Shown here in pieces: positions 28,240 to 38,769 of a stretch of 54,705 nucleotides of DNA. The position numbers were made by a program, and so were the translations under genes. The DNA lies in NCBI RefSeq assembly GCF_001053095.1, contig NZ_CGBP01000034.1, positions 1 through 54,705 on the forward strand, written 5' to 3'. The notes beneath the pieces are model-generated. The model worked only from the letters and a program-made list of their open reading frames with translations. It was not told the origin of the DNA and made no database searches. The stretch's first letter is position 1; each line of letters begins with the position of its first letter. The stretch is from Yersinia similis. Its GTDB lineage: Bacteria; Pseudomonadota; Gammaproteobacteria; Enterobacterales; Enterobacteriaceae.

Positions 28240-30665
28240 TTTGGCGTTGGTTTTGGCGTGAGTGGCGCGCCCCTTCACTGCTCATTGTCTGGCTGGCGCT
28301 CACGCTGGCAGTAGCCTGCGTATTGGCGTTAGGGACTATCAGCGATCGAATGGAAAAAGGGTTGAGTCAGCAAAGCCGCGATTTTCTGGCCGGTGATCGG
28401 GTTCTCAGGGCGGCACACCCTGTTCCAGAGGCGTGGTTGCTGGAAGCGAAGCAGCAGGGGCTAGCAGTTAGCCGCCAACTCACATTTTTGACCATGACCT
28501 TTGCCGGCGATCGCCCACAGTTGGCTGAGGTGAAAGCCACTGATCTGGCCTACCCACTCTATGGGAAATTAGAAACATTACCTAAGGGGGCAGAGTTGCA
28601 ACCGGGTACGGTGCTGGTGGCACCGCGATTACTGGCGCTACTGGGGGTTAAGGTTGGCGACATGTTGGATGTTGGCGATACCTCGCTAAAAATTATCGGT
28701 GAGATTATCCAAGAACCCGATGCAGGCTTTAATCCGTTTCAAACCGCACCACACATTTTGATCAATCTGGCCGATGTCGAGAAAACCGGCGCGGTACAAC
28801 CGGGTAGCCGTTTGACTTACCGTTATATGTTTGCTGGCACTCCGGAGGCTGTGACGCAGTTTAGCGACTGGCTCACCCCGCAATTAACACCAGAGCAGCG
28901 TTGGTATGGCCTGCAAGAATCCGGTGGCGCATTGGGGAAATCCCTGCAACGGGCGCAACAGTTCTTATTATTATCGGCGTTGTTGACCTTATTGCTGTCG
29001 ATTGCAGCGGTCGCCGTCGCCATGGGCCACTATTGCCGCAGCCGCTATGATCTGGTGGCTGTGCTGAAAACATTGGGGGCCGGGCGTCGTGCTCTGCGTC
29101 GATTGATTATTGGCCAATGGTTATCCGTGCTGGCCTTGGCAGGCCTCTGTGGCAGTGTCATTGGTCTCTTATTTGAGAGGCTATTGGTTCGGTTATTAGC
29201 CCCGGTATTACCCGCAGAGTTACCCACTGCCGGGCTGTGGCCATGGGTGTGGTCAATGGGATCATTAGTATTGATTTCGTTCCTGGTGGGGGTACGGCCA
29301 TATCGGCAATTACTCGCCACTCAGCCATTGCGGGTATTGCGCCGTGATGTGGCGGCCAATGTCTGGCCATTGCGTTATTTTATTCCAGTGATGCTGTTGG
29401 TGGTGATTGGGTTATTGGCATTGCTGATGGGGGGGAACTCCCTGCTATGGGCCATTCTGGGGGGCATGGTGGTATTGGCGTTGCTGCTCGGGGGGATCGG
29501 CTGGGGTAGTTTGCTGCTGCTGCGTCACCTAACGGTAACTCGTTTATCACTGCGGTTGGCCATTAATCGGCTTCTGCGCCAACCGTGGATAACGCTGACT
29601 CAGCTTGCGGCATTTTCACTCTCCTTCATGTTGTTGGCGTTGTTACTGGTGCTACGTGGTGATCTCTTGGATCGATGGCAGCAGCAACTTCCCCCGGACA
29701 GCCCGAACTATTTTTTGCTGAATATTACGCCTCAACAGGTACCACAAGTCACGGCATTTTTGGCTCAGCATCACATTCAACCCTCGACGTTCTATCCCAT
29801 TGTGCGGGTCCGGTTGACGGAAATTAATCAGCAACTGGCTACCGAACGGGTGAGTGAAGACTCACCTGGTGGTGAGGCGGTTAACCGAGAGTTGAATTTA
29901 ACCTGGCAGCAGGATTTACCCGCCCACAATGTATTGACCACAGGGCAGTGGCCTCCTAAAGCCGATGAAGTATCAATGGAGCAGGGGATTGCCGATCGGC
30001 TGGGGATTAAGATTGGCGATAAACTGACTTTCAGCGGTGATACTCAGTCATTTGGGGCGACGGTCAGCAGTATCCGCCAGGTTGATTGGGACAGTTTACG
30101 GCCTAATTTTTACTTTATTTTCCCACCCGGTGCATTGGATCAACAGCCTCAAACCTGGCTGACCAGCTTTCGCTATCACGGTGATGGAGAGGCATTGGTT
30201 CAGTTAAATCGCCAGTTTCCGACACTGAGTTTGTTAGACATTGGTGCGATGCTGAAACAGGTCGGGCAAGTGTTGCAGCAGGTCAGCCGGGCGCTGGAAG
30301 TGATGGTGGTGTTGGTGATCCTTTGTGGCACCTTATTGCTACTGGCACAGGTGCAAGTGGGGATGCGCCAGCGCAGGCAGGAGTTAGTGGTCTACCGCAC
30401 GCTCGGAGCGAGTAAACGCTTACTTCGAGGCACGTTATGGTGGGAATTTACTTTACTGGGTTTGGTGGCGGGGCTGGCGGCGGCGATAGGTGCTGAAGCC
30501 GCGCTCTGGGCATTGCAGAGGTTAGTATTTGATTTCCCATGGCAGCCAAACTGGATTATGTGGTGGATCTTGCCACTGGCAGGCGCGTCGTTGCTGTCAG
30601 TGTGCGGTGGCTGGCTGGGTGTTCGGCTGTTGCGAGGGCAGGCGCTATTTCGTCGCTACGAGTAG
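28236..30665 (+). CDS. ybbP: ABC transporter permease YbbP
   Basis: An 809-residue FtsX-like permease. A first membrane helix lies near 15-35, then a large periplasmic domain, three-helix FtsX-type blocks near 250-400 with a central group of helices, a second periplasmic domain and the final block near 680-800. Start at 28236 (MIWRWFWREWRAP) is chosen because GGAGG lies just upstream and E. coli YbbP begins there; the GTG four codons earlier is not needed. It is translationally coupled to ybbA. Function is unassigned, probably extraction or flux of a lipophilic compound in the envelope. Confidence 0.94.
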   Translation: MIWRWFWREWRAPSLLIVWLALTLAVACVLALGTISDRMEKGLSQQSRDFLAGDRVLRAAHPVPEAWLLEAKQQGLAVSRQLTFLTMTFAGDRPQLAEVKATDLAYPLYGKLETLPKGAELQPGTVLVAPRLLALLGVKVGDMLDVGDTSLKIIGEIIQEPDAGFNPFQTAPHILINLADVEKTGAVQPGSRLTYRYMFAGTPEAVTQFSDWLTPQLTPEQRWYGLQESGGALGKSLQRAQQFLLLSALLTLLLSIAAVAVAMGHYCRSRYDLVAVLKTLGAGRRALRRLIIGQWLSVLALAGLCGSVIGLLFERLLVRLLAPVLPAELPTAGLWPWVWSMGSLVLISFLVGVRPYRQLLATQPLRVLRRDVAANVWPLRYFIPVMLLVVIGLLALLMGGNSLLWAILGGMVVLALLLGGIGWGSLLLLRHLTVTRLSLRLAINRLLRQPWITLTQLAAFSLSFMLLALLLVLRGDLLDRWQQQLPPDSPNYFLLNITPQQVPQVTAFLAQHHIQPSTFYPIVRVRLTEINQQLATERVSEDSPGGEAVNRELNLTWQQDLPAHNVLTTGQWPPKADEVSMEQGIADRLGIKIGDKLTFSGDTQSFGATVSSIRQVDWDSLRPNFYFIFPPGALDQQPQTWLTSFRYHGDGEALVQLNRQFPTLSLLDIGAMLKQVGQVLQQVSRALEVMVVLVILCGTLLLLAQVQVGMRQRRQELVVYRTLGASKRLLRGTLWWEFTLLGLVAGLAAAIGAEAALWALQRLVFDFPWQPNWIMWWILPLAGASLLSVCGGWLGVRLLRGQALFRRYE

Positions 30666-30677
30666 TGGATTTTATTC

Positions 30678-30710
30678 GCGGGCAGCAGCAGAGGCCGCCC
30701 GCTTCTTGTT
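30678..30710 (+). terminator. ybbP terminator
   Basis: GCGGGC, a 13-base loop and GCCCGC, followed by TTCTTGTT. It lies 13 bases after the ybbP stop, at the convergent end with purK. Confidence 0.7.
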
Positions 30711-31773
30711 ATAACTTATCTTGCGCCCAACGCAGTGCGTTCTGATACTCCGCGGGTAGCAAAGGAGCCAGTGCTGCCAGGGATGCGCTTAATGCCGTAC
30801 CCTCTGGATCGTTTAAATTCAGATGACCGACTTTGCGGCCTTCAAGGACTTCTTTGTCGTACCAATGCAGATGCACTAATGGCAGAGACAACCACTGGAT
30901 ATTTATTGGCGTACCAATCAGATTAACCATCGCTGACGGGGTATTCACCACCGGTTGTGGCAGTGGCAGATCCAAAATGGCCCGCAAATGCAGTTCGAAC
31001 TGGCTAATAGATGCGCCGTTTTGTGTCCAGTGACCACTGTTATGAACGCGCGGGGCCAATTCATTGATCAATAGACGGTCGCCGACGATAAAGCACTCCA
31101 TCGCCATGACACCGACATAATTCAGCTTATCCATAATAGCTGACAGCATTTTTTCGGCCTGCTGCTGTAGTTTGCTGTTGGGCTGTGGTAACGCCACGCT
31201 TATGCGCAAAATGCCATCTTCATGAAGATTATGAGTCAGTGGATAAAATACCGATTCACCTTGGTGACTACGTGCGCCGATCAATGAGACTTCGCCGGAG
31301 AAGTTAATCCCCTGTTCGACAATACATTCGCCGTAAGCATCGGCGGGTAAGGTACTCTGCTCACCGGTGCGTAAACGCCACTGACCACGGCCGTCATAGC
31401 CACCGACCCGCCGTTTCACGATGGCTAACTCACCCAGTGTAGTAAACACTTGAGGCCACTCACTGGCGCTGGATAACAACTGCCACGGTGCGGTTGCCAA
31501 ACCCAGGCCATCGAGTAACTGCTTTTGGGGCAGACGATCCGCCAGACGTGGAAAAATATCGCGATTAACAAAAGCGGTATGGGTGGCTAATTCACGGGTT
31601 AAGGCGGTTTCCGGCCAACGTTCAATTTCAGCGGTGATCACACTGTGCTGATAAGGCACCGCTTCAGGTTCAGCATCTAAGCCTACGGGGTAAACCGCAA
31701 TCCCCAACGGCTCACCTGCCTGCCGCAGCATTCTCCCTAACTGGCCATTGCCCAGTACGCAAACCGGTTTCAT
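30709..31773 (-). CDS. purK: N5-carboxyaminoimidazole ribonucleotide synthase
   Basis: A 354-residue ATP-grasp enzyme making N5-CAIR from AIR, bicarbonate and ATP in purine synthesis. Residues 1-25 hold the characteristic [16 protein letters not shown]-grasp residues are in [14 protein letters not shown] (about 117-130) and [26 protein letters not shown], with the metal-binding Glu and Asn. It overlaps purE by four bases. Confidence 0.97.
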   Translation of the reverse strand: MKPVCVLGNGQLGRMLRQAGEPLGIAVYPVGLDAEPEAVPYQHSVITAEIERWPETALTRELATHTAFVNRDIFPRLADRLPQKQLLDGLGLATAPWQLLSSASEWPQVFTTLGELAIVKRRVGGYDGRGQWRLRTGEQSTLPADAYGECIVEQGINFSGEVSLIGARSHQGESVFYPLTHNLHEDGILRISVALPQPNSKLQQQAEKMLSAIMDKLNYVGVMAMECFIVGDRLLINELAPRVHNSGHWTQNGASISQFELHLRAILDLPLPQPVVNTPSAMVNLIGTPINIQWLSLPLVHLHWYDKEVLEGRKVGHLNLNDPEGTALSASLAALAPLLPAEYQNALRWAQDKL

Positions 31774-32294
31774 GCTTCTTCCCTCGGATCGGGGTTATCC
31801 AGTACTTCATCCGTTTGGCTTTGACGCCAATGTGCCAAGCGGCCTGCCAATTCGGTATCGTGTAATGCTAAGATTTGTGCGGCCAGCAACGCGGCATTTG
31901 CCGCCCCCGCTTTACCGATAGCCAGCGTCCCTACAGGAATGCCGCGCGGCATTTGCACAATCGAATATAGGCTATCAACACCACTCAAGGCCGCACTTTG
32001 CACCGGAACCCCTAAAACGGGCACCAGCGTTTTGGCGGCCAGCATCCCTGGCAAATGTGCCGCACCACCGGCACCAGCAATGATCACATGTAAGCCATTA
32101 GTTTCGGCCTGTTCGGCAAAGCTGAACAACCTATCTGGGGTGCGGTGTGCAGAGACGACTTCCACATGAAACGGAATATTGAGCGTGGTGAGCACGTCGG
32201 CGGCGAACTGCATAGTGGCCCAGTCACTCTTGGACCCCATTACGATGGCGATTTTAACCCCGGCTGCATAAGCTGAATTGAGGTTGGCTCCCAT
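31770..32294 (-). CDS. purE: N5-CAIR mutase PurE
   Basis: A 174-residue class I PurE, converting N5-CAIR to CAIR. Clear motifs: [19 protein letters not shown] and [12 protein letters not shown], then [20 protein letters not shown]. Start at 32294 is preferred over the TTG nine codons upstream because AGGAG lies 10 bases before it and it gives near-E. coli length. First gene of the purEK operon, with a PurR box about 100 bases upstream. Confidence 0.95.
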   Translation of the reverse strand: MGANLNSAYAAGVKIAIVMGSKSDWATMQFAADVLTTLNIPFHVEVVSAHRTPDRLFSFAEQAETNGLHVIIAGAGGAAHLPGMLAAKTLVPVLGVPVQSAALSGVDSLYSIVQMPRGIPVGTLAIGKAGAANAALLAAQILALHDTELAGRLAHWRQSQTDEVLDNPDPREEA

Positions 32295-32394
32295 GGGTGT
32301 AAAGCTCCTGTAATTGCGCAAGCGTCGGCCAGAACGACTTACTATAAATCGTGGCTGGCGAAGAGGGCGTAGAGCATATCATGAGCCAAAGGCG

Positions 32395-32410
32395 AGGAAA
32401 ACGGTTGCGT
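32395..32410 (-). promoter_or_regulatory. PurR operator of purEK
   Basis: On the minus strand the 16-mer ACGCAACCGTTTTCCT differs at two positions from the PurR consensus ACGCAAACGTTTTCGT. It lies 101 bases before the purE ATG, as in E. coli, where purine-bound PurR represses the operon. The rest of the gap between purE and lpxH carries no convincing gene. Confidence 0.8.
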
Positions 32411-32569
32411 GGCGGCTTTTAGTGGGATTTATTGGTTTTTTCCTGCGGAAAGTTATCGTCTTATTGCTCCATTGTGATGAGGAATACATTGTTATTCGTC
32501 ATGAGCGGGTTATTGTTTGGCAAGATAGGTTATTGCTTAGTAATAAAGGTTATTATGTGGCAATAGAGG

Positions 32570-33292
32570 TTAAAACGGGAATGCAATTAGCTCGACGTTA
32601 TCTGCCGTAACTTTGACCATTGAGCCTTCGACATGCCAGGCACCCAGCACCACCCGATGTGCGGTTACCATTGGCAATTCTACGGCATGGACGGCTGGCC
32701 GGTGCGTATGTCCATGGATCATCCAACTGACGTCATGGCGCTGGAAAGCATCAATCACCGCTTTTGGATTCACATCCATAATGAGTTCTGATTTGCCGCT
32801 ATTGTTCTGCTGGCTCTTATTCCGCATATAGGCAGCAATGCGCAGACGCAGACGCAGAGGGAGCCACAAAAATAATTTTTGAATCAGCGGAGTGTGGACC
32901 TTTTTACGAAAATGCTGATAATCGGCATCATCCGTACACAGGGTATCGCCGTGTAAAATAAGGATTTTACGGCCATATAATTCAACAACTTTCTCTTCCG
33001 GCAGCAAGACCATGCCGCTTTCCTTAGCAAAACGTTTACCGAGCAGAAAATCGCGGTTCCCGTGGATAAAATAGCAGGGCACCCCCTGTTGCTGGAGTGA
33101 TTTCAGCGCAGCAGCAACCTGCCGATACAGTGGCTCGGGGTCGTCATCACCAATCCAGGACTCAAACAGATCACCCAGAATATATAAAGCATCAGCATGA
33201 ATAGCCTCACGCTGTATAAAATGCAGAAAACCGGCAGTGATTGCCGGTTCCTGAACGCTGAGATGCAGATCTGCAATAAAAAGCGTGCTCAT
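32570..33292 (-). CDS. lpxH: UDP-2,3-diacylglucosamine pyrophosphatase LpxH
   Basis: A 240-residue metallophosphoesterase that hydrolyses UDP-diacylglucosamine to lipid X in lipid A synthesis, peripheral on the inner membrane. Ligand motifs appear in order: IADLHL (residues 5-10), [28 protein letters not shown] and IHGHTHRP near 196-203. Length equals E. coli LpxH. It follows ppiB by 10 bases and is likely co-transcribed. Confidence 0.97.
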   Translation of the reverse strand: MSTLFIADLHLSVQEPAITAGFLHFIQREAIHADALYILGDLFESWIGDDDPEPLYRQVAAALKSLQQQGVPCYFIHGNRDFLLGKRFAKESGMVLLPEEKVVELYGRKILILHGDTLCTDDADYQHFRKKVHTPLIQKLFLWLPLRLRLRIAAYMRNKSQQNNSGKSELIMDVNPKAVIDAFQRHDVSWMIHGHTHRPAVHAVELPMVTAHRVVLGAWHVEGSMVKVTADNVELIAFPF

Positions 33293-33302
33293 TAAGCCGT
33301 CA

Positions 33303-33797
33303 TTACTCGCTAACAGTGACGCTTTTGATGATCACATCTTCTTTTGGCACATCTTGATGCATGCCACTACGGCCCGTCGCAACATTTTTGATTTTATCAA
33401 CTACGTCCAAACCGCCGGTTACTTCAGCAAATACGCAGTAACCCCAGCCATCCGGGCGCTCTGAACGGAAGTTCAGAAAATCATTGTCAGCGACGTTAAT
33501 GAAGAACTGAGCGGTAGCAGAGTGTGGATCATTGGTACGCGCCATTGCCAGCGTGCCACGGGTATTTTTCAGACCGTTGTTGGCTTCGTTTTTGATTGGT
33601 GCGTCCGTTGTTTTCTGGCTCATGCCTGGCTCGAAACCGCCGCCCTGGATCATGAAACCATCGATAACACGGTGGAAAATAGTGTTATCATAGAAACCTT
33701 TACGGCAGTAGTTCAGGAAGTTTTCAACGGTAGCCGGCGCTTTATCAGCGAAGGTATTAATGACGATATCGCCGTGATTAGTATGAAACGTGACCAT
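33303..33797 (-). CDS. ppiB: Cytosolic peptidyl-prolyl isomerase B
   Basis: A 164-residue cyclophilin with no signal peptide, so cytosolic. Active-site residues are visible in [13 protein letters not shown] (Arg, Phe, Met, Gln), [27 protein letters not shown] and VFAEVTGG. It speeds cis-trans proline isomerisation. Upstream partner of lpxH; divergent from cysS across a 210-base region, as in E. coli. Confidence 0.97.
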   Translation of the reverse strand: MVTFHTNHGDIVINTFADKAPATVENFLNYCRKGFYDNTIFHRVIDGFMIQGGGFEPGMSQKTTDAPIKNEANNGLKNTRGTLAMARTNDPHSATAQFFINVADNDFLNFRSERPDGWGYCVFAEVTGGLDVVDKIKNVATGRSGMHQDVPKEDVIIKSVTVSE

Positions 33798-34007
33798 AAT
33801 AATGTTCCTGCTAGTGTAATAGGTGTATTCACAAATGAGTCGTAACTCTTTAGACGGCTCTTATATCATATCTCTGAGATTGAGTCAGTACTCGTTCTGC
33901 TGCCTTTATGGGCGAAAAAGTGCTGTATCAGAGACTGATTTGCCGCATAATCTGATGATATCTTGTTTATCTATGCGTACCGCAAAATAAAACCACGGAA
34001 TGTCCCA

Positions 34008-35393
34008 ATGCTAAAGATTTTTAATACACTGAGTCGCCAAAAAGAGGAATTCAAGCCTATCCATGCCGGTAAAGTGGGTATGTATGTATGCGGGATCACT
34101 ATTTATGACCTGTGTCACATTGGGCATGGGCGCACTTTTGTCGCTTTCGATGTAGTGGCGCGTTATTTGCGTTATTTAGGTTATTCACTGACGTATGTCC
34201 GCAATGTCACCGACGTTGACGATAAGATTATTAAACGTGCGATTGAGAATAATGAGACCTGTGAGCAACTGACAACGCGGATGCTGGCAGAGATGCATAA
34301 AGATTTTGACGCATTGAATCTTGAGCGCCCTGATCTGGAGCCGCGTGCGACTCACCATATCGCTGAAATAATTGAGATGACCGAGCGCTTGATTGCTCGG
34401 GGCCATGCTTATGTCGCCTCCAATGGCGATGTGATGTTTGCGGTCGATAGCGATCCTGATTACGGTTTGTTATCCCGCCAGGATCTGGATCAGCTACAGG
34501 CTGGTGCGCGGGTTGAAGTGGCTGATGTTAAACGTAATCCGATGGATTTCGTGCTATGGAAAATGTCCAAACCGGGTGAACCAAGCTGGGAATCACCTTG
34601 GGGGCCGGGCCGCCCTGGCTGGCATATTGAATGTTCAGCAATGAACGGCAAACAGTTAGGTGCGCATTTTGATATTCATGGCGGTGGTTCTGACTTGATG
34701 TTCCCGCACCACGAGAACGAGATCGCTCAATCTACCTGCGCACACGATGGCCCGTATGTAAATTACTGGATGCACTCCGGTATGGTGATGATCGATAAAG
34801 AGAAAATGTCGAAGTCCCTGAATAATTTCTTCACTATTCGCGATGTGCTGGCGTATTACGATGCCGAAACCGTGCGTTATTTCCTGATGTCCGGTCATTA
34901 TCGTAGTCAGCTTAACTACAGCGAAGAAAATCTGAAGCAGGCACGCGCTTCCCTGGAGCGTTTATATACCGCGCTGCGCGGTACTGATGCTAATGCAACG
35001 CCAGCAGGGGGCGCTGAGTTTGAAGCCCGTTTCTGCACGGCAATGGATGATGATTTCAATACACCAGAAGCCTATTCGGTGCTGTTTGACATCGCCCGCG
35101 AAGTCAACCGCCTGAAAAACGAAGATATGGCCGCAGCCAATGGTCTGGCCGCTGAGTTACGTAAACTAGCTCAGGTGCTGGGTTTACTGGAACAGGACCC
35201 AGAGCTGTTTTTACAAGGCGGTGCGCAGGCTGACGATAATGAAGTGGCAAAAATCGAAGCCCTGATTAAGCAACGCAATGATGCCCGCAGCAGCAAAAAT
35301 TGGGCGTTGGCAGATTCCGCACGTGATCAATTGAATGAACTGGGCATTGTGCTGGAAGATGGCCCACAAGGCACGATATGGCGCCGTAAGTAA
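34008..35393 (+). CDS. cysS: Cysteinyl-tRNA synthetase
   Basis: A 461-residue class I synthetase. Zinc-binding Cys in MYVCG near residue 28, the HIGH motif (CHIGHGRT, 35-42) and KMSKS near 266-270, plus the WHIECSAMN and [14 protein letters not shown] blocks. Start at 34008 (MLKIFNTL) equals the E. coli start; an in-frame ATG 15 codons upstream lacks similarity. Transcribed alone and ended by a strong terminator. Confidence 0.97.
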   Translation: MLKIFNTLSRQKEEFKPIHAGKVGMYVCGITIYDLCHIGHGRTFVAFDVVARYLRYLGYSLTYVRNVTDVDDKIIKRAIENNETCEQLTTRMLAEMHKDFDALNLERPDLEPRATHHIAEIIEMTERLIARGHAYVASNGDVMFAVDSDPDYGLLSRQDLDQLQAGARVEVADVKRNPMDFVLWKMSKPGEPSWESPWGPGRPGWHIECSAMNGKQLGAHFDIHGGGSDLMFPHHENEIAQSTCAHDGPYVNYWMHSGMVMIDKEKMSKSLNNFFTIRDVLAYYDAETVRYFLMSGHYRSQLNYSEENLKQARASLERLYTALRGTDANATPAGGAEFEARFCTAMDDDFNTPEAYSVLFDIAREVNRLKNEDMAAANGLAAELRKLAQVLGLLEQDPELFLQGGAQADDNEVAKIEALIKQRNDARSSKNWALADSARDQLNELGIVLEDGPQGTIWRRK

Positions 35394-35491
35394 CATTGTT
35401 TGAGGTTATGGAAAGGGAACTGTTGAGCGGGCTATATTTGTTAACTGATACTATTTATTAGTGAGTACTATTTATCATTAGGTACTATTTG

Positions 35492-35536
35492 TCAGTGAAT
35501 AGTACTAAAAAATTATCAGTGAATAGTACTAAAAAA
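35492..35536. repeat. Two perfect 21-base direct repeats after cysS
   Basis: TCAGTGAATAGTACTAAAAAA occurs at 35492-35512 and 35516-35536, offset by 24 bases. Just upstream GTACTATT (35482-35489) pairs with AATAGTAC (35498-35505), forming a small dyad with the first copy. The stretch 35440-35490 holds further variants of TACTATTT. It looks like local slippage duplication ahead of the terminator. Confidence 0.8.
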
Positions 35537-35539
35537 ATT

Positions 35540-35576
35540 GCGGTTCTGGTGTTTACCAGTAACCGCGATTTTTTTG
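35540..35576 (+). terminator. Bidirectional terminator between cysS and ybcJ
   Basis: GCGGTTCTGGT, GTTT and ACCAGTAACCGC (one bulged T), followed by GATTTTTTTG. On the minus strand the A-run at 35531-35537 becomes a T-run, so it can also end ybcJ-side transcripts. Confidence 0.85.
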
Positions 35577-35613
35577 TTCAATAGGCCAACAATGTTGACT
35601 ATTACAACGGCTA

Positions 35614-35826
35614 TTAGGCTTTAACCTGTACTTTCATGTCTTGAAACTCAACGATCTGGTCTGCCAGAATTTTGCAGCGCTTGCGCGTTTCGACCTTCCC
35701 GTCAACTTTCACCAAACCATCAGTGATAGCTGCTTTTGCTGACGCACCGCTGTCATTCCAACCTTGTAACTTTAGTAGGTCACATAGCTCGACATGGGGG
35801 TGTTTTTCCAAATGAAAAATGTCCAT
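35614..35826 (-). CDS. ybcJ: S4-like RNA-binding protein YbcJ
   Basis: A 70-residue S4-domain protein (HPHVELCDLLKLQGW, then AITDGLVKVDGKVETRKRCKI), same length as E. coli YbcJ. Probably binds structured RNA, perhaps ribosomal or tRNA; no defined role. It lies 14 bases downstream of folD and is likely co-transcribed. Confidence 0.94.
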   Translation of the reverse strand: MDIFHLEKHPHVELCDLLKLQGWNDSGASAKAAITDGLVKVDGKVETRKRCKILADQIVEFQDMKVQVKA

Positions 35827-35840
35827 TACTGTCCTTTAAC

Positions 35841-36707
35841 TCAATTTTGGCTGATATCGTGATATTCCTCGCAGGCTTGCAAGGTATTTTGTATCAGTGT
35901 TGCAACGGTCATTGGCCCGACGCCACCTGGAACCGGTGTAATCCAACCCGCACGCTCAGCAGCGACATCAAATGCTACATCGCCGACTACTTTACCACTT
36001 TCCAGACGGTTAATACCCACATCAATCACGATAGCGCCCGGTTTAATCCATTCTCCGGGAATAAAGCCCGGTTTACCGACAGCGACCACCAGCAGGTCAG
36101 CATTCTCAATATGGTGACGCAGATTCTTGGTAAAACGATGGGTAACCGTGGTGGTGCAACCGGCTAGCAGCAATTCAAGACTCATCGGGCGACCCACAAT
36201 ATTGGATGCGCCGACGACCACCGCGTTCAGGCCGTAAGTTGGGATATCATAACGTTCTAACAACGTCATGATGCCTCGGGGGGTACAAGCGCGCAGTTTG
36301 GGCGCACGCTGGCACAGGCGGCCCACGTTATATGGGTGGAAGCCATCCACATCCTTATCAGGGTGAATACGCTCCAGGACTTTAACGTTATCAATCCCGT
36401 TAGGCAGTGGCAGTTGTATTAGAATGCCGTCGATTTCGGTATCTTCATTCAATAAATCAATCAGGGCCAGTAGCTCTGTTTCACTGGTCGCCATTGGCAG
36501 ATCATAAGAGCGAGAGACAAAGCCCACCTCTTCACAAGCCTTACGCTTACTCGCCACATAGATTTGTGACGCAGGGTTTTCACCGACCAAGACAACCGCC
36601 AGACCGGGGGCACGCTTACCTGCTGCCAGACGTTGTTGAACCACCGCAGCAACTTCGTTTCTTACCTGCTGCGCAATCGTTTTACCATCAATAATTTTTG
36701 CTGACAT
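35841..36707 (-). CDS. folD: Methylene-THF dehydrogenase / methenyl-THF cyclohydrolase FolD
   Basis: A 288-residue bifunctional enzyme of one-carbon metabolism. The catalytic Lys is in [13 protein letters not shown] (about 50-62), QLPLP follows near 98-102, the NADP-site is [11 protein letters not shown] near 164-174 and [10 protein letters not shown] near 258-267. Full length. Upstream of argU, as in E. coli. Confidence 0.97.
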   Translation of the reverse strand: MSAKIIDGKTIAQQVRNEVAAVVQQRLAAGKRAPGLAVVLVGENPASQIYVASKRKACEEVGFVSRSYDLPMATSETELLALIDLLNEDTEIDGILIQLPLPNGIDNVKVLERIHPDKDVDGFHPYNVGRLCQRAPKLRACTPRGIMTLLERYDIPTYGLNAVVVGASNIVGRPMSLELLLAGCTTTVTHRFTKNLRHHIENADLLVVAVGKPGFIPGEWIKPGAIVIDVGINRLESGKVVGDVAFDVAAERAGWITPVPGGVGPMTVATLIQNTLQACEEYHDISQN

Positions 36708-36922
36708 CAGTGGAGGGGTCCATCAATTGAAAAAAAACGGGAATCGGCCTATTTTGTCAGAAGCGGGTCGCGCTGTCAGGCGCATAATGACGATTAATTA
36801 ACGATTAAATAACCAGTTGATGAAGCATAAGGTGAAAACCCATTGACTCGAAAGCGACTGCCCGTATAATCCAACCCGCAACTGACTACCATTAGCGTTC
36901 GATGCTACGGTAAATATCAAAT

Positions 36923-36999
36923 GCGCCCTTAGCTCAGTTGGATAGAGCAACGGCCTTCTAAGCCGTAGGTCACAGGTTCGAGCCCTGTAGGGCGTACCA
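36923..36999 (+). tRNA. argU: tRNA-Arg (anticodon UCU)
   Basis: A 77-nucleotide cloverleaf. Acceptor arm GCGCCCT pairs with AGGGCGT, the D arm has AGCTCAGTTGGATAGAGCA, the anticodon loop is CTTCTAA with anticodon TCT in a perfect five-pair ACGGC/GCCGT stem, the T arm has GGTTCGAGCCC and the encoded CCA ends at 36999. argU reads AGA codons and is a known integration target; an integrase gene follows 195 bases downstream, so the 3' end of this tRNA gene is the probable left attachment site of the island. Confidence 0.97.
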
Positions 37000-37012
37000 T
37001 CTCGAAGTAAAT

Positions 37013-37036
37013 AGACGTCAACTGACGTCTTTTTTT
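37013..37036 (+). terminator. argU terminator
   Basis: AGACGTC, a four-base loop and GACGTCT, followed by seven T. It lies 14 bases past the tRNA. Confidence 0.85.
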
Positions 37037-37194
37037 ATGCCTAAAATTCAGTGCATTATCTGATTTTAGTGTATCTTCAGTCTACCTAACTCTATCGACA
37101 TCAACCCATATCAAGTACTATTTGTTGGTATATGTGATGGTACATCCCCGTTCAATGAAATCTTATACCAACAGCCAGCAACGGAGAGCCACAA

Positions 37195-38391
37195 ATGGCC
37201 TTAACCGATGTAAAGGTAAGAAGTGCAAAGCCTACGGATAAGCCTTACAAGCTTACCGATGGCGAAGGAATGCATTTAATGGTTCATCCAAATGGATCTA
37301 AATACTGGCGCTTACAGTACCGCTTTGACGGTAAACAAAAAATGCTGGCGTTGGGTATCTATCCTGAGATTTCGTTATCTGAAGCCAGACAGCGAAGAGA
37401 TGAAGCTAAACGGCAAGTCGCTAACGCTATCGATCCCAGCGAACAGAAAAAGGTTGAGAAACAAGCTCGCAAAGCGACAGTGGAAAATACCTTCAAAGCG
37501 ATTGCTCTGGAATGGCATGAGTACAAACGCCCTAACTGGTCGAAGGGTTACGCTGAAGACATTATGGAGGCGTTTGAAAACGATATCTTTCCGGATATCG
37601 GTAAACGCCCAATTGCAGAGATAAAGCCTCTGGAGATCCTCAGTTCACTTCGTAAACTCGAAAAACGTGGTGTCCTCGACAAGCTGCGAAAAATCCGTCA
37701 GGCCTGCAATCAAGTGTTTCGTTACGCCATTGTCACGGGTCGCGCTGAATCTAACCCAGCCTCAGAACTGGCAAGCGCACTAACTCCGCCAAAATCTGTG
37801 CACTATCCTCACCTGTTAGCGGATGAACTTCCTGCTTTTTTAGAGGCTCTCGCCGCTTATTCCGGTAGCCCTGTAACTCGGCTAGCAACAAAGATTCTGA
37901 TGCTAACGGGCGTTCGTACCATTGAACTCCGCATGGCTGAATGGAAAGAGTTCGATTTCGACAAGCGGGTTTGGGAAGTACCAGTCGAAAGGATGAAGAT
38001 GCGCCGCCCACATCTGGTGCCATTGTCCGATCAGGTTGTGGCAGCACTACGTGAAATCCAGGCAGTGACAGGTCGCTACAATCTGGTATTTCCTGGGCGT
38101 AACGATATCACTAAGCCAATGAGTGAGGCGAGTATCAATCAGGTTCTGAAAAGGGTGGGGTATCACGGGAAGGCTACGGGGCACGGTTTTAGGCACACGA
38201 TGAGTACTATCCTGCACGAACAAGGCTATAACACAGCGTGGATTGAGCTACAACTTGCTCATGTGGATAAAAACACCATTCGTGGCACGTATAACCATGC
38301 ACAGTATCTGGAGCAGCGTAGGGAGATGTTGCAGTGGTATGGGGATTTTATCGATACTATTACCAAACCCAAGTTAAAGAATGTTTCATAG
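37195..38391 (+). CDS. int: P4-type tyrosine integrase
   Basis: A 398-residue P4-family integrase. The N-terminal DUF4102 arm-binding domain is at 1-90 (LTDVKVRSAKPTDKPYKLTD), a core-binding helix region follows, and the catalytic domain has Arg in LTGVRTIELR near 242, HGFRH near 329-333, His in LAHVDK and the nucleophile Tyr in GTYNHA near 366. It should drive recombination between the argU 3' end and the element. It appears intact. The usual partner excisionase/AlpA lies about 12.5 kb away near the other end of the visible island. Confidence 0.95.
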   Translation: MALTDVKVRSAKPTDKPYKLTDGEGMHLMVHPNGSKYWRLQYRFDGKQKMLALGIYPEISLSEARQRRDEAKRQVANAIDPSEQKKVEKQARKATVENTFKAIALEWHEYKRPNWSKGYAEDIMEAFENDIFPDIGKRPIAEIKPLEILSSLRKLEKRGVLDKLRKIRQACNQVFRYAIVTGRAESNPASELASALTPPKSVHYPHLLADELPAFLEALAAYSGSPVTRLATKILMLTGVRTIELRMAEWKEFDFDKRVWEVPVERMKMRRPHLVPLSDQVVAALREIQAVTGRYNLVFPGRNDITKPMSEASINQVLKRVGYHGKATGHGFRHTMSTILHEQGYNTAWIELQLAHVDKNTIRGTYNHAQYLEQRREMLQWYGDFIDTITKPKLKNVS

Positions 38392-38398
38392 TAGGGTA

Positions 38399-38432
38399 AT
38401 TATATTTGGCCGTAAAGATGGCCAAATATAAT
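38399..38432 (+). terminator. Hairpin after the integrase gene
   Basis: ATTATATTTGGCC, an eight-base loop and its exact reverse complement. It starts eight bases past the integrase stop. There is no T-run, so termination efficiency is uncertain. Confidence 0.5.
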
Positions 38433-38648
38433 ATAAAAATCATTAACTAGAACGTTAAATACTTAGCACAATTATCTGTCCCCTAACGGCACTAAATTTT
38501 AACGCTATGGATGGGGACAGAAAAAAGCGTTGTATTGGTAATATTTTACTTAGAGATATTAGTTATAGGTCATCAACGAACTGGTATTCTTGTTAACAGT
38601 CGTATCGCGTAATCTGACTTTCGGCTATGTGCTGTGAGTTCAATCAAT

Positions 38649-38688
38649 GTGTTGCATCCATCGGTTGAACTGACAGCCAAAAGCGGAC
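38649..38688 (+). repeat. 40-base direct repeat, copy 1
   Basis: It begins GTGTTGCATCCATCGG and ends AAGCGGAC. It matches 43336-43375 with two mismatches in 40 bases and in the same orientation. The two copies bracket the three-gene SMC operon. Confidence 0.85.
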
Positions 38689-38731
38689 GTTATAACAAAT
38701 TTGTTTGTGCCACAAAATAATCTAGATTTAG

Positions 38732-38769
38732 CTTCTTGACTTCTTGACTTCTTGACTTCTTGACTTCTT
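38732..38769. repeat. 8-base tandem repeat, 4.75 copies
   Basis: CTTCTTGA is repeated four times exactly (38732-38763) and followed by a partial CTTCTT unit. It is non-coding, about 120 bases beyond the stop of the SMC-type gene. Such a tract is liable to slippage. Confidence 0.9.

Noticed and set aside
32314-32610. 98-codon plus-strand frame between purE and lpxH
   Set aside because: It overlaps the lpxH end and the purE leader with the PurR box, has Arg-rich low-complexity sequence and no similarity or ribosome site.
36975-37000. Second copy of the argU 3' end (right attachment site)
   Set aside because: I looked by eye through the island to 54705 and found no second copy; it must lie outside or be too diverged to see.
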